In this document: positions 16,623-26,205 of the stretch, in pieces
Layout of the letters: every line of letters starts with the position of its first letter
Numbering within the stretch: position 1 is the stretch's first letter
DNA from: an uncultured Propionibacteriaceae bacterium
Lineage (GTDB): Bacteria > Actinomycetota > Actinomycetes > Propionibacteriales > Propionibacteriaceae
Assembly: GCA_937926975.1 (NCBI GenBank)
Contig: CALBCJ010000033.1
Coordinates: forward strand, 1-64,000
Direction of reading: 5' to 3'
Length of the DNA: 64,000 nt
Made by a program: the position numbers and the translations under genes
The notes under the pieces: model-generated
What the model saw: the letters and a program-made list of their open reading frames with translations, nothing else
Database searches by the model: none
What the model was told of the DNA's origin: nothing

Positions 16623-19453
16623 GATCCCTCCGATGAAACTGTCATGTCTGCGCACCGCACGATGGTCTCCAGCAGAGCCAGCCCCCACCGCCCGTACCGG
16701 GCGCAGAGGCGAGCGAAGCGATCGGCATCACTCAGCCGCACTCCGTGGGGCAGCTCGGCCCGTACCTCCACCTCGTCCATGAGGGCTTCCAGCCGATGGT
16801 CCCCCTGGTCGTCCACGGGTGGCAGCAGTGGCCTGCCGTGGCCGTGGTGGCTCGCCACCAGATGAAGCAGGAGATCCCGGTCGCCGGGGTAGTCCTCCGG
16901 GAGCTGATCCAGGTAGGCCTCCACCAGCGCCGCGGACCATGCCTCATGTCTCGCGCCGTGCGGCAGCCCGCTTAGGCGCTGCGCACGCCGATGCGCTGCC
17001 CGGTCCCCCGGTGCCATGCCGGACTTGGCCAAGGGCTCGCTGGCCAGCTCCGCCGCAATCGAGCTGCCACCGAACAGCATGGCCTGGAACCGCACGTCGA
17101 CCTTGCCCAGGTCATGCCACCGAGCCGCATCGACAACGGTGCGTCGGACCCGCTCTGGCAGTCGCAGGTGGGTCGCGATCGCCGCCGCCCGCCGCCCCAC
17201 CGCCTCAAGATGAGTCGCCAGGCTCACTCGCTGGTTCATGGTGGAGCTGTCGGCAGCGGACGCCTCATCGACTCCTTGCCATCCAGCTGTCGGCTTCGCC
17301 TGCCGGAGAATTGGCCACCCGCTGCCGGAGGAGGTCAGGATCAGAGGACCTTCGGTCAGGAGCTCCACCAGGCAGTCGAGGTCGTGGGTAGTCCATGGGC
17401 CTATGACGCCAGGACTGTCACCACGAGTCGCGATCCAGTCTCGAACCAGACTGCAGACGGATGCCCTCAGGACCTGCTGCTCGTCGGGCTCGTCGCAGTT
17501 GCGCCAGTCAGCCACGAGGTCGGACAGCTCCACGGGCTGCTCCAGCCCCAGGCGAGCACCCAAGCCCCGGTCCAGGCGAAGAGCCAGCTGGCCACGCCGT
17601 ACGGCTGCCAGCTCTGCGACGTCGAGGACTGGCGCCTCGCTGACGGGGTTCCAGCCGAACCTGTCCAGGCCTCCGCTGGAGGTCGGCACGATGACGGTGT
17701 CCCCCGGGCGCAGGCCGCTACCATCACACCACTGCCAGGTGTCCTCCGACCGCCGCAGCACCCAGTGGCTAGAGTCCTCATCGCCGAAGGGAATATCCTC
17801 ATCGAGGTCCGCGACCGGGCAAGAGCGTTCCGCTAGCCAGGCCCGCAAAGCACCCAGAGGGATGTCGACGCACTCCTCGGCCCGAACTGGCATCTCGTCG
17901 ATGGTCGCCCCTGCTATGCCGGGCGGGAGCGGTTCTTCCCCGTCCACCAGGCCGTCGCGCCACGCGACTGTCACGGGGGCCGTGGACTGGTCGATGCCGT
18001 GCAGGTACGGCTCCACCGGGGGATCGTTGGTGGGCGCCGGGCTGGTTCGGGCCCAGGCATCCAGGTGTGCGGGCAGGAGCAGGGGCAGCAGAGGCTTCGC
18101 CGCCGTCAGGTTTTCCGGAACCTGCAGGCGTCGCAGGGCCAGCGCAGATACGTCCAGGGGCTGGGTCTGCCCGCGCAGGAACTCAGCCACGCTGCGCTTA
18201 GCCTCCCCGTACACCGGAGGCTCCTTGGCCCCGTCCTCCACCACGACGATGGGGGCTTCCTGGTAGTGGCCGCGCCGGTTCACGCGTCCGAAACGCTGCA
18301 CCAGTGCGTCCCACGAGGCTGTCTCGGTGACCATGGCGGTGGCGTCGAGGTCGATCCCCACCTCGATGACCTGAGTAGCGACCACGATCGCTGACTCTGA
18401 CGTCTCTGGTCTGTCAGCCCCCAGCAGCCGGATCGCGTGCTCGGCCACAAGCTCTCTGTCGAGCGGTCGGGAGCGGCCGATGAGCAGCAGCGTCTCAGCA
18501 CCGGTACGCGGTCGCTTGCCCCTGGTCAGAGCCTCGTAGACCTCCCTGGCTCGACCGACCGTGTTGCAGACCACCAGCACCCGCTGGCCCTCACCGGCCG
18601 CCACGAGCTCGGTTGCCCTCGCGACCAGGTCTTTGACCACGGTTTTCTCAGTCGAGTCGCACAGCGTGACCTGCTTGGGTGCCTCTAGGCGAGGTCTCGC
18701 CACCGGGTCGCGCCGGTGAGCCTCCTCGTCGAACGAGGCCCGCCAGCCGCCGGGGTCGTGAGCGGCTGTAGCCGTGAGATGGACCACGGAGGTGGCCGGC
18801 ACTCCTACGAAGGCCGCTGTGTCCATTCTTCGGACCGACTCCAGGGACGCAGTCAGGGCCCGGGCCAGGTGCGCCTCGTCGACCAGGATGACAGAGTCGG
18901 TGCCCACCAGGGCCGCATCGATCGGACGACGCCGGGGGCTCACTCCGTAACCGCGGAAGAGCAGTCGGCTGCCCACCTGGTCAACAGTTCCCGTGATGAT
19001 CGCCGGCAGGTCTGGCCGGGGCAGCCAGGCAGCGTCCCAGGTCACGCCGCCCCGCATCCGCACCACGTGCAGCGCCGGCTCCCCCTTCTCGGCCCCAGCC
19101 AGGCTGCGCAGCCGCGACGCGACCTCCCAGCAGACGGTCCCCGGAGCAGCAGCAGCAAGCGCTTGGGCGATGGCACGGCCGTGCTCGTGCGCCTGGTCAA
19201 CCACGATCCTGCGATCCACCACCAGGTAGATCCTGCGTCGCCCCAGCCCAGGCTCGATCTCCCCGCAAGCGCTCAGGGCGAGAAGAAAGACGGCCACATC
19301 AAGGACAGACGTCTTTCCCAGGCCGGTCGGCACATCGACCAGAGACGGCCAGGTGCCCCGACGACGAGCCTCCTCCACCAGGGCGGACTGCCACGGGAAA
19401 GGGGTACGGCCGTGCGTCTCCACCATGAACTGCTCGAAGCTGAGCCCACTCAT
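16619..19453 (-). CDS. cas3: Cas3 helicase-nuclease, type I-G form
   Basis: This 944-residue protein is the effector that unwinds and degrades target DNA after Cascade binding. The helicase comes first: Walker A VPTGLGKTS at 41-49, the DEAH box in ILVDEAHLARA, a TAT-type motif in HLTATAAHD, and motif VI QRFGRVNRRG. The HD nuclease domain is at the C-terminus, with RWHDLGKVDVRFQAM and later HLVASHHGHG. This helicase-then-HD order is the reverse of most Cas3 proteins and is characteristic of the GSU0051-like Cas3 of type I-G. The ATG overlaps the csb2 stop (ATGA at 19450-19453). Residues of both active sites look intact. Confidence 0.96.
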   Translation of the reverse strand: MSGLSFEQFMVETHGRTPFPWQSALVEEARRRGTWPSLVDVPTGLGKTSVLDVAVFLLALSACGEIEPGLGRRRIYLVVDRRIVVDQAHEHGRAIAQALAAAAPGTVCWEVASRLRSLAGAEKGEPALHVVRMRGGVTWDAAWLPRPDLPAIITGTVDQVGSRLLFRGYGVSPRRRPIDAALVGTDSVILVDEAHLARALTASLESVRRMDTAAFVGVPATSVVHLTATAAHDPGGWRASFDEEAHRRDPVARPRLEAPKQVTLCDSTEKTVVKDLVARATELVAAGEGQRVLVVCNTVGRAREVYEALTRGKRPRTGAETLLLIGRSRPLDRELVAEHAIRLLGADRPETSESAIVVATQVIEVGIDLDATAMVTETASWDALVQRFGRVNRRGHYQEAPIVVVEDGAKEPPVYGEAKRSVAEFLRGQTQPLDVSALALRRLQVPENLTAAKPLLPLLLPAHLDAWARTSPAPTNDPPVEPYLHGIDQSTAPVTVAWRDGLVDGEEPLPPGIAGATIDEMPVRAEECVDIPLGALRAWLAERSCPVADLDEDIPFGDEDSSHWVLRRSEDTWQWCDGSGLRPGDTVIVPTSSGGLDRFGWNPVSEAPVLDVAELAAVRRGQLALRLDRGLGARLGLEQPVELSDLVADWRNCDEPDEQQVLRASVCSLVRDWIATRGDSPGVIGPWTTHDLDCLVELLTEGPLILTSSGSGWPILRQAKPTAGWQGVDEASAADSSTMNQRVSLATHLEAVGRRAAAIATHLRLPERVRRTVVDAARWHDLGKVDVRFQAMLFGGSSIAAELASEPLAKSGMAPGDRAAHRRAQRLSGLPHGARHEAWSAALVEAYLDQLPEDYPGDRDLLLHLVASHHGHGRPLLPPVDDQGDHRLEALMDEVEVRAELPHGVRLSDADRFARLCARYGRWGLALLETIVRCADMTVSSEGS

Positions 19454-20841
19454 CGTGCACCCTCCGCCCTCTCTTCTGGAGCAAACAGACCGACCCCGAA
19501 GTACCGGCCGGCACCGGCCAGAACCGGGCCAGCCACCGGCCGGTCAAAGACCACCCGGACGTGCCGGTACAAGCGGCCCCGACAACGGCGAGGCAGGTCC
19601 CGAGGCATCAGGCGAACCGCTCCGTACGTGAGTGGCTCCCTGCTGACCTCCACCTCGGACGGCTCGGGAAGCCCTGCCAGGGCAAACGACCTGGCCGCCG
19701 CGGAGGCGACATCACCATCCTTGGGATAACGATCCAGCACGAGCGGCGTCACCGACACCCAGGACCGCGACGGCTGGGTCCAGCGATCAACCGTGGCACT
19801 ACGCGGGAGCGTCTCGTTCGGCTGGTAGCGCAGCCGGAAGGTCCGCCTCAGCCCGGGTACGACGAGCTCGACAACCCGGTCAGGGTCATCCTTGAGAATC
19901 CCTCGCAGAATGCGGCGCCGCTCTGCTCGGTCCAGCTCCGGGATCGCCACCGCCAGCGCCATCAGCTGCCCGTCGGCATGCTCATACCCAGCGAACGGCA
20001 GCCCCAGGTAGGCCACATGGGGAACACCGGGCAGGCCGTGCCCGTGCAGTGCCAAGGGCAGCGGGTCCTCCGTCTGCCCCATCACCTTGCGCCGCAGCGC
20101 TTCGGTGAACATCGCCACGAGCCGGCCCGGTGGCCGTTCGCCGTCAAACCGGAGAATCACCAGGTCCGGGTACGGGGACGGCACCGGCCCCGGATCCTCG
20201 CCAGGAGCCTCGGCGCCCACTTCCCGGTAGCTGTGGACTGCTCTCGCTCCGGCCCCCTGCCAGGCAGGCTGGCCGTCGGCGTAGAGACTGTTCAGCTCCT
20301 CCAGGTAGCCGGGGTACGGAACTCGTACCCTCATCGGCCCAGGGCCCGGCTCGTACGTCGTCAGCCCGGGGAAGGGCTCTGGCGTCGCTACCCGGCTGAA
20401 GAGCAGGACCGCCGGGGACGTCGACCGACCCAAGTAGGGGACCCGTCGCGCGAGCAGGTCCAGCCGAGCCACGACATCGTCGGAGACCGAGTCGCCGTCA
20501 CCCCAGTCGTACTGAACGCGCCAGGAGTGTGGACGGCTGCTCCTACGCTGTCTCAAGACGCTGGTCCTGGCGGGGTGCACCTGGTGCTTCCCCTCCTTCT
20601 CCCGTGCGTTTTTCACGACGTATCCCCGGCTACCCGTCACGGTCGCCGCGGCAGCGTGAATCCGGGGCGGGGCAAGCCGCTCTAGCTCCGCCAGAACCGT
20701 AGCCTCGGCATCTGAGGCGACCGCTCGCAGCGCAGAGAAGACCCGAGCCGGGTGGGGAGGCCACTCAGCGACTGCGGGATCGTCACCCCCACCTGCGTCA
20801 TAGCGCCCTGTCAGCAAGGTGATATCGAGCCGGAGGGGCAT
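19450..20841 (-). CDS. csb2: Csb2, Cas5-Cas6-type RAMP protein of type I-G
   Basis: This protein of about 463 residues belongs to the GSU0054-like Csb2 family, regarded as a Cas5/Cas6 fusion that processes pre-crRNA and caps the Cascade backbone. The N-terminal LRLDITLLTGRYDA is a RAMP-like strand. The C-terminal GAGRYFGVGLFAP is a glycine-rich loop like that of Cas6 enzymes. Several histidines could serve in cleavage, but I cannot identify the catalytic one. The ATG at 20841 lies one base after the csb1 stop. A GTG at 20850 that overlaps the end of csb1 would add three residues and is equally possible. Confidence 0.92.
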   Translation of the reverse strand: MPLRLDITLLTGRYDAGGGDDPAVAEWPPHPARVFSALRAVASDAEATVLAELERLAPPRIHAAAATVTGSRGYVVKNAREKEGKHQVHPARTSVLRQRRSSRPHSWRVQYDWGDGDSVSDDVVARLDLLARRVPYLGRSTSPAVLLFSRVATPEPFPGLTTYEPGPGPMRVRVPYPGYLEELNSLYADGQPAWQGAGARAVHSYREVGAEAPGEDPGPVPSPYPDLVILRFDGERPPGRLVAMFTEALRRKVMGQTEDPLPLALHGHGLPGVPHVAYLGLPFAGYEHADGQLMALAVAIPELDRAERRRILRGILKDDPDRVVELVVPGLRRTFRLRYQPNETLPRSATVDRWTQPSRSWVSVTPLVLDRYPKDGDVASAAARSFALAGLPEPSEVEVSREPLTYGAVRLMPRDLPRRCRGRLYRHVRVVFDRPVAGPVLAGAGRYFGVGLFAPEERAEGAR

Positions 20842-20842
20842 G

Positions 20843-21991
20843 TCACTCACCCGTAGACTCGGCCTTGGTCAGGCTGAAGTCGATAGCCGACGCCAGGGCC
20901 TCAGAAGGGACCAGGTCGATCGGCTCAAGATGCAGCCCGGCACCCGCTGCCTGCGCGGCATCCAGAGCCTGCTGGTAGACAGAGACGGCATCATCGGGGG
21001 ACAAGGTGAACTCCTCCACCACGCCACCGCGCCCCACCCACTCCAGATGCTCGGAGCAGATCACCAGATCACATCCGCTGCGCAGCCAGAGCCCCGCATG
21101 ACCGAAGGCCAGCCGGTCCCCGAGAAGCGCCAGGGCCAGCAGGAGCGCCCGAGCAGCGTCGCACGCCTGCGGTGCCAGCTTCCCGAAGCCGATCCGGCGG
21201 GTAGCCGAGAGGCTCAGGACGGCCGTACGAGTCGCCTCCGCGATCGTGACTCCTCCGTGGCTTGGGCCGGGGGCAACGTTCCCGTGCCCAATCTCACTCA
21301 GCTTGTTGTCGGCCTTCTTGGCACCTCCGGGCGAGTACGACCACTCATCCCCGTCTCCACTGCGTGACCCGGTCAGGTTGGCTGGGTCCATCCGGCCGGC
21401 CTTGCGGCTGCCCTGAACCGGGTCCCAGCCGATGACCTCGCTGCTGTACAACCGGGGGAACTTCGCCTGACGCCCCTTGCGGTGGCTGTTCCAGCCCCCG
21501 TAGACCAGTGTTCCCGGGTCGTACCGGAGCAGAGCCGAGGCGTCCTCCAGGGAGGCGGCCTGGAGCGCCTTGCCCACAGCCGTCCGGTCGAACTTCACCC
21601 CGTCGAGAAGCCCGTCTCGCCAGTACGCGTCGAAGGCCCGGTGCGGCGCCGCGAGGCCGATGATCTCAAACGTCGTTGCCCCCTCATGACGCAGCCGCAG
21701 CATCGGCAGCTGGACATCCCCCCGGCGCCAGGCGCCCGCGATCGCTTCTTCGCACCGGTTGGCCTGGGAAGGCACCTGGTCCAGTGGGGTGGCCTTGCGC
21801 ACCTGCCCGTCGTCAGCCAGCCGCTCCTCCATCAGGTACGGGCTGCGCTCCGTGGGCGAGATGGGGAACGTGGGCGGGAAGACCCGGGCCCCCGGCCCCC
21901 CACTGGGCTGGTAGGTCGCTGTGATCCGAGCAGCGGCCCACTCCGGGTCCTGGAGCTTCGAGGTCAGGTCGCTCAGCGAAAGTGTCGCCAT
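20843..21991 (-). CDS. csb1: Csb1, Cas7-type backbone protein of type I-G
   Basis: This 382-residue protein is the GSU0053-like Csb1 family, the Cas7 subunit that polymerises along crRNA. It starts MATLSLSDLTSKLQ and has conserved-looking blocks ARVFPPTFPISP, GDVQLPMLRLRHE and LVYGGWNSHRKG. It is the first gene of the cas operon. The ATG at 21991 follows GAAGGGAC with normal spacing, so I prefer it to a much longer upstream frame, whose extra 75 residues look random. Upstream, the minus strand has a possible -10 TAGCCT (plus 22053-22058) and a GAGGGGC/GCCCCTC hairpin in the untranslated leader (22021-22040). Confidence 0.93.
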   Translation of the reverse strand: MATLSLSDLTSKLQDPEWAAARITATYQPSGGPGARVFPPTFPISPTERSPYLMEERLADDGQVRKATPLDQVPSQANRCEEAIAGAWRRGDVQLPMLRLRHEGATTFEIIGLAAPHRAFDAYWRDGLLDGVKFDRTAVGKALQAASLEDASALLRYDPGTLVYGGWNSHRKGRQAKFPRLYSSEVIGWDPVQGSRKAGRMDPANLTGSRSGDGDEWSYSPGGAKKADNKLSEIGHGNVAPGPSHGGVTIAEATRTAVLSLSATRRIGFGKLAPQACDAARALLLALALLGDRLAFGHAGLWLRSGCDLVICSEHLEWVGRGGVVEEFTLSPDDAVSVYQQALDAAQAAGAGLHLEPIDLVPSEALASAIDFSLTKAESTGE

Positions 21992-22257
21992 GGTCAGTCC
22001 CTTCTGTGCAGCGGTGCTCCGAGGGGCCCGTGCGCCCCTCGGCCCGCAGATCAGGCTAGCCTCTGCGCAGCCTGACGTGCGGTCATGACGACATACTGCC
22101 CGCGGGCTCTGACAGCTTCGGGGGCGGCGGCCCGCGCCGTGCCCAGCGAGTAGCTCAAAGTCTCTACCGACGCGACCTCTCACCCCGTACAGTCGGCTCA
22201 GGCACAGGGTGCTCACTGTGGAGCTGATGCCTGTATCTCAAGCGAGAGGCGACCCGA

Positions 22258-23745
22258 ATGACGTGGTGGACAACCTTCCTCACCCAGCTGGAGACCGTGC
22301 TCAAGGCGGTGGACGACTTCATCTGGGGTCCCTTCTTCCTGATCCCGCTGCTTCTGGGGACCGGGTTCGTGCTCACCTGGCGGCTGCGCGGGGTCCAGTT
22401 CCGCAAGCTGGGGCCAGCGCTGCGGCTGGCACTCATCGACCGCAGTGACCAGGGGACCGACGACAAGCACGGCGACATCTCCCAGTACCAGGCGCTGACC
22501 ACAGCGCTCGCCGCGACCGTCGGCACCGGCAACATCGTCGGGGTCGCCACCGCGCTCAGCATCGGCGGGCCCGGGTCTCTGTTCTGGATGTGGGTGACCG
22601 GCCTGGCCGGCATGGCCAGCAAGTACTCCGAGGCCTTCCTCGCCGTACGGTTCCGGCACCGCGACGCCTCCGGCGACATCACCGGCGGCCCGCAGTACTA
22701 CCTGCGTGACGGGATCAAGGGACGCGTCGGCGGCTTCCTCGCCATCTTCTTCTCGATCGCCGCTGTGCTCGCGTCGTTCGGGATCGGCAACGGCACCCAG
22801 GCCAACTCGATCGCCGGCAACGTTGAGCACTCGTTCGGCCTGCCGGGCTGGGTCACCGGCATCATCCTCACCGTGGTCACCATGGCGGTGCTGGTTGGCG
22901 GGATCAAGACCATCGGCAAGGTGACGGCCAGCTTCGTGCCCGTCATGATCGTGCTGTACGTGGCCTGCGCGCTGACCATCCTGGCGATCAACATCACCAA
23001 GATCCCGCAGACCTTCGCGTACATCTTCTCCGAGGCCTTCACCCCGACCGCCGCGACCGGCGGCTTCCTCGGGGCGACCATCATCTTGACGATCCAGATG
23101 GGCTGCGCCCGAGGCATCTTCTCCAACGAGTCCGGCATGGGCTCGGCCGCCATCGCGGCCGCCGCGGCCCGGACCACCCACCCGACCCGTCAGGGCCTGG
23201 TCTCCATGACCCAGACCTTCATCGACACCATCGTCGTCGTCACCATGACCGGCCTGGTGCTGATTCTCACCGGCGCCTGGACCGGCGGCAAGGCCACCGC
23301 GTCCACCATGACCGGCCGGGCCTTCGATGTCGGCCTCGGCGTCACCTGGGGCCACTACATCGTCACGATCTCCCTGATCATGTTCGCCTACTCCACCATC
23401 CTCGGCTGGTGCTACTACGGCGAGCGCAACATCGAGCGGCTCTTCGGACGGGTCTGGGTGATGCCGTACCGGGTTGTCTTCTCGCTCGCGATCTTCGTCG
23501 GCTGCGTCACCTCGCTCGACCTGGCCTGGACCTTCTCCGACATCGCCAACGGCCTGATGGCGACGCCCAACCTGATCGGCCTGATCGCCTTGAGCGGTCT
23601 GATCGCCCGCGAGACCGGGCACTACCTCAGCCATGACCCGAAGCTGAAGGCCACCAAGGCCCAGGTGGACGACTTCATGGACGGTCTGCCCGGCGCCATC
23701 GACGCCCACTGGCGCTCGATCCAGGGCACGGCGAAGCACCGCTGA
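22258..23745 (+). CDS. Sodium:alanine (AGCS family) symporter
   Basis: This 495-residue polytopic membrane protein belongs to the alanine or glycine:cation symporter family, which imports small amino acids with sodium. The family signature GDISQYQALTTALAATVGTG followed by NIVGVATAL is at about 76-104. Further conserved blocks are ITGGPQYYLRDG and GCARGIFSNESGMGSAAIA. Alternating hydrophobic segments fit about ten transmembrane helices. GAGAGGCG upstream of the ATG is a suitable ribosome site. It is divergent from the cas operon with 266 bases between them. The amino acid transported could be alanine, glycine or glutamine. Confidence 0.93.
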   Translation: MTWWTTFLTQLETVLKAVDDFIWGPFFLIPLLLGTGFVLTWRLRGVQFRKLGPALRLALIDRSDQGTDDKHGDISQYQALTTALAATVGTGNIVGVATALSIGGPGSLFWMWVTGLAGMASKYSEAFLAVRFRHRDASGDITGGPQYYLRDGIKGRVGGFLAIFFSIAAVLASFGIGNGTQANSIAGNVEHSFGLPGWVTGIILTVVTMAVLVGGIKTIGKVTASFVPVMIVLYVACALTILAINITKIPQTFAYIFSEAFTPTAATGGFLGATIILTIQMGCARGIFSNESGMGSAAIAAAAARTTHPTRQGLVSMTQTFIDTIVVVTMTGLVLILTGAWTGGKATASTMTGRAFDVGLGVTWGHYIVTISLIMFAYSTILGWCYYGERNIERLFGRVWVMPYRVVFSLAIFVGCVTSLDLAWTFSDIANGLMATPNLIGLIALSGLIARETGHYLSHDPKLKATKAQVDDFMDGLPGAIDAHWRSIQGTAKHR

Positions 23746-23882
23746 CACCCAGCCGTACGCCGGATCCGCCCCCTGAGGCGGGCGGTCCGGTGTACTGGGC
23801 CACCGGCAGCACCGGCACCCCAGTTGCCAGGGCGCTCGCACCAACCATCCCAAGACAAGCAGCGACGACCCCAGGAGAGCTC

Positions 23883-24722
23883 ATGACTCAGCTCGGCATC
23901 ACCGGCGCCACCGGCACGGTCGGGGGCGGGGTCGCCGCCCAGCTCCACCAGGCCGGCCTGCGGCCGCGGCTGCTGGTCCGCGACCCCAGCCGGGCCCCGG
24001 CCTGGGCGCAGGATGTCGCGACCGCCTCGTACGGCGACCGGGACGCCGCACTAAAGGCGCTGACCGGTGTCGACGTGCTGCTCATGGTGTCGGCGACGGA
24101 GTCGGCGGACCGGCTCGCCCAGCACCTGACCCTGGTGGACGCTGCCGCCGAGGCCGGGGTCCGCCACGTCGTCTACACCAGCTTCCTCGGCGCCTCCCCG
24201 ACCGCGACCTTCACCTTCGCCCGTACGCACGCCGCGACCGAGGAGCACCTGCGGGCCTCCGGCATGACCACGACGATGCTGCGGGACTCGTTCTACCTGG
24301 ACTTCCTGCCCGACCTGTCCGTCGACGGGGTGATCGCCGGACCCGCCGGCGACGGGCGGGTCGCGGCCGTCGCCCAGGCCGACGTGATCGACGTCGCCGC
24401 CTCCGTGCTGCGGCACCTCGCCGACGGCGACCACCGCCACGACAACGTCGTCTACCAGCTCACCGGGCCGCAAGCACTGTCACTGGACGAGGTCGCCGAG
24501 ATCCTCACCGCGGCCGGCCGCCCGACCGTCTACCGGCCCGAGACCGTCGAGCAGGCGTACGCGTCCCGCGCCGGGTACGGGGCGCCGGACTGGGAGGTCG
24601 ACGGCTGGGTCACCACGTACACCGCCATCGCCGCCGGCGAGGTCAGCCTCGTCACCGACGACGTGGAGCAGGTCACCGGGCACCCGCCGCAGAGCCTGGC
24701 CCAGCTGCTGGCCGCGTCCTGA
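23883..24722 (+). CDS. NmrA-like NAD(P)-binding protein
   Basis: This 279-residue protein has an N-terminal Rossmann fold with the dinucleotide loop GITGATGTVGGGVA at 5-18, and the NmrA/quinone-reductase pattern AGVRHVVYTSFLGASP near 90-105. It lacks the YxxxK pair of classic short-chain dehydrogenases. It resembles QorB-type NAD(P)H:quinone oxidoreductases or redox-sensing NmrA proteins, so it may be an enzyme or a sensor. The ATG at 23883 follows AGGAGAGCTC, an excellent ribosome site. It stands alone between the symporter and a lipoprotein gene, so context does not narrow the role. Confidence 0.85.
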   Translation: MTQLGITGATGTVGGGVAAQLHQAGLRPRLLVRDPSRAPAWAQDVATASYGDRDAALKALTGVDVLLMVSATESADRLAQHLTLVDAAAEAGVRHVVYTSFLGASPTATFTFARTHAATEEHLRASGMTTTMLRDSFYLDFLPDLSVDGVIAGPAGDGRVAAVAQADVIDVAASVLRHLADGDHRHDNVVYQLTGPQALSLDEVAEILTAAGRPTVYRPETVEQAYASRAGYGAPDWEVDGWVTTYTAIAAGEVSLVTDDVEQVTGHPPQSLAQLLAAS

Positions 24723-24890
24723 CCCGGACCTGCGGCGTCAGCAGGGGCGAGACCCCTGCTGCAGACCACACCTCCCGAGGCACCACCTACAATGGTCGGA
24801 CCCTGCGGGCACCGCGACTCGGCGGACTCGTCCAGGCCACCGGTCGCCAGCCCGCGGCAGTACGACCGACCGACCAGGATTGAGGATGAC

Positions 24891-26027
24891 ATGAACCGTC
24901 TCACGCACACCGCTGTCACCAGCGCCCTGGCCCTGGGGCTGTGCCTGACCGCCTGCACCACGTCCAGCTCACCAGCCCCGACAAGCACCGCCAGCGCCGC
25001 GAGCGGGTCCGCCACCCCGGCAGCCCCGACCGGCCGTACGCACTTCGCACCGTCCGACCTCACCTGGCAGCCCGCCGACGAGGTGAAGGTCACCCTGGCC
25101 GACGGCTCCTCCTCCGGCGGCTCCGGGGTCAGCGTCTCCGGCAGCACGGTCACCATCACCGCAGCCGGGGTGTACCGGGTCACCGGCAGCCTCAGCAACG
25201 GCCAGCTGGCGGTAGCCGTACCCGGTGACGCGGCCGTGGTGGTGGTTCTCGACCAGGTCACCATCACCAACAGTGCGGGCCCGGCCGTCTCCGTCACCAG
25301 CGGAGACAAGGTCACCCTGGTTCTGGCCGACGGCACCACGAGCACCCTCACCGACGGGACCGGCTACCAGGTTCCCAATGACGCCACCCCGGTCGCTGCC
25401 GTCGCCTCCGCATCCGACCTGACCATCGCCGGCCGAGGGTCGCTCAAGGTCACCGGGAGCACCAACGACGCGATCAGCACCAGGGACGGCCTCGTGATCG
25501 CCTCCGGAACCATCCAGGCCACAGCCCAGGACGACGGCATTCGCGGCAAGGACTACGTCGACATCCTCGACGGCGACATCACCGTCCAGGCGGCCGGCGA
25601 CGCCATCTCCTCCGACAACGTCAAGGAGGCTGACCGCGGCTGGCTCCGGATCGCCGGCGGCACCACCACCATCACCGGCAGCAAGGAGGGGCTGGAGGCC
25701 AAGGCCGTGACCATCTCCGGCGGCACGGTCAGCATCACCGCCACCGACGACGGCATCAGCGCCAGCGCCGGCACCAGCGACGGCAGCCAGGACGACGGGT
25801 CGCTGGTCACCATCTCCGGCGGCACGGTCACCATCAAGGCCGGCTCCGACGGGATCGACTCCAACGGCAGGGTCGAGCTCACCGGCGGCACGATCACGAT
25901 CACCTCGGCCACCGGTGCCGCGACCGGGCCGGTCGACGCCAACGGGCCGATCACCTTGTCCGGGGCCACCCTGACCGCCAACGGCACCCCGATCACCTCC
26001 GTGGACCAGCTCAAGAAGAAGCGGTGA
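24891..26027 (+). CDS. Cthe_2159-type carbohydrate-binding lipoprotein
   Basis: This 378-residue protein is an exported lipoprotein. It has a signal peptide ending at the lipobox LTAC (about 20-23), a serine/threonine/alanine-rich linker, then repeated beta-strand units such as ISGGTVSITATDDGIS, ISGGTVTIKAGSDGID and LTGGTITITSATG. This pattern matches the Cthe_2159 (DUF4353) family, a right-handed beta-helix that binds acidic polysaccharides with calcium. The aspartate-rich turns could hold the metal. GAGGATGAC precedes the ATG. It lies just upstream of a two-component system but is separated by about 180 bases, so shared control is only a guess. Confidence 0.82.
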   Translation: MNRLTHTAVTSALALGLCLTACTTSSSPAPTSTASAASGSATPAAPTGRTHFAPSDLTWQPADEVKVTLADGSSSGGSGVSVSGSTVTITAAGVYRVTGSLSNGQLAVAVPGDAAVVVVLDQVTITNSAGPAVSVTSGDKVTLVLADGTTSTLTDGTGYQVPNDATPVAAVASASDLTIAGRGSLKVTGSTNDAISTRDGLVIASGTIQATAQDDGIRGKDYVDILDGDITVQAAGDAISSDNVKEADRGWLRIAGGTTTITGSKEGLEAKAVTISGGTVSITATDDGISASAGTSDGSQDDGSLVTISGGTVTIKAGSDGIDSNGRVELTGGTITITSATGAATGPVDANGPITLSGATLTANGTPITSVDQLKKKR

Positions 26028-26205
26028 GGCGCCGGCGGCGACCTCAGCCGTGGTCGCTGCGTACGGACGCCGTGCCCGGGGCGGCTTCACCCTCCTGCGT
26101 CTGCTGACCGGAGGACCCTCGCCGCCCCGGGCGTACCGCCTGGCCACCCCACCGACCCCGGCGCCGCTTCCCACCGCCGTCACAGACAGGTGGCAGAGTG
26201 GTGCC

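Noticed and set aside
22213..23853. Minus-strand frame of 546 residues opposite the alanine symporter
   Set aside because: It is a glycine/aspartate/glutamine/arginine-rich antisense frame to a well supported membrane transporter.
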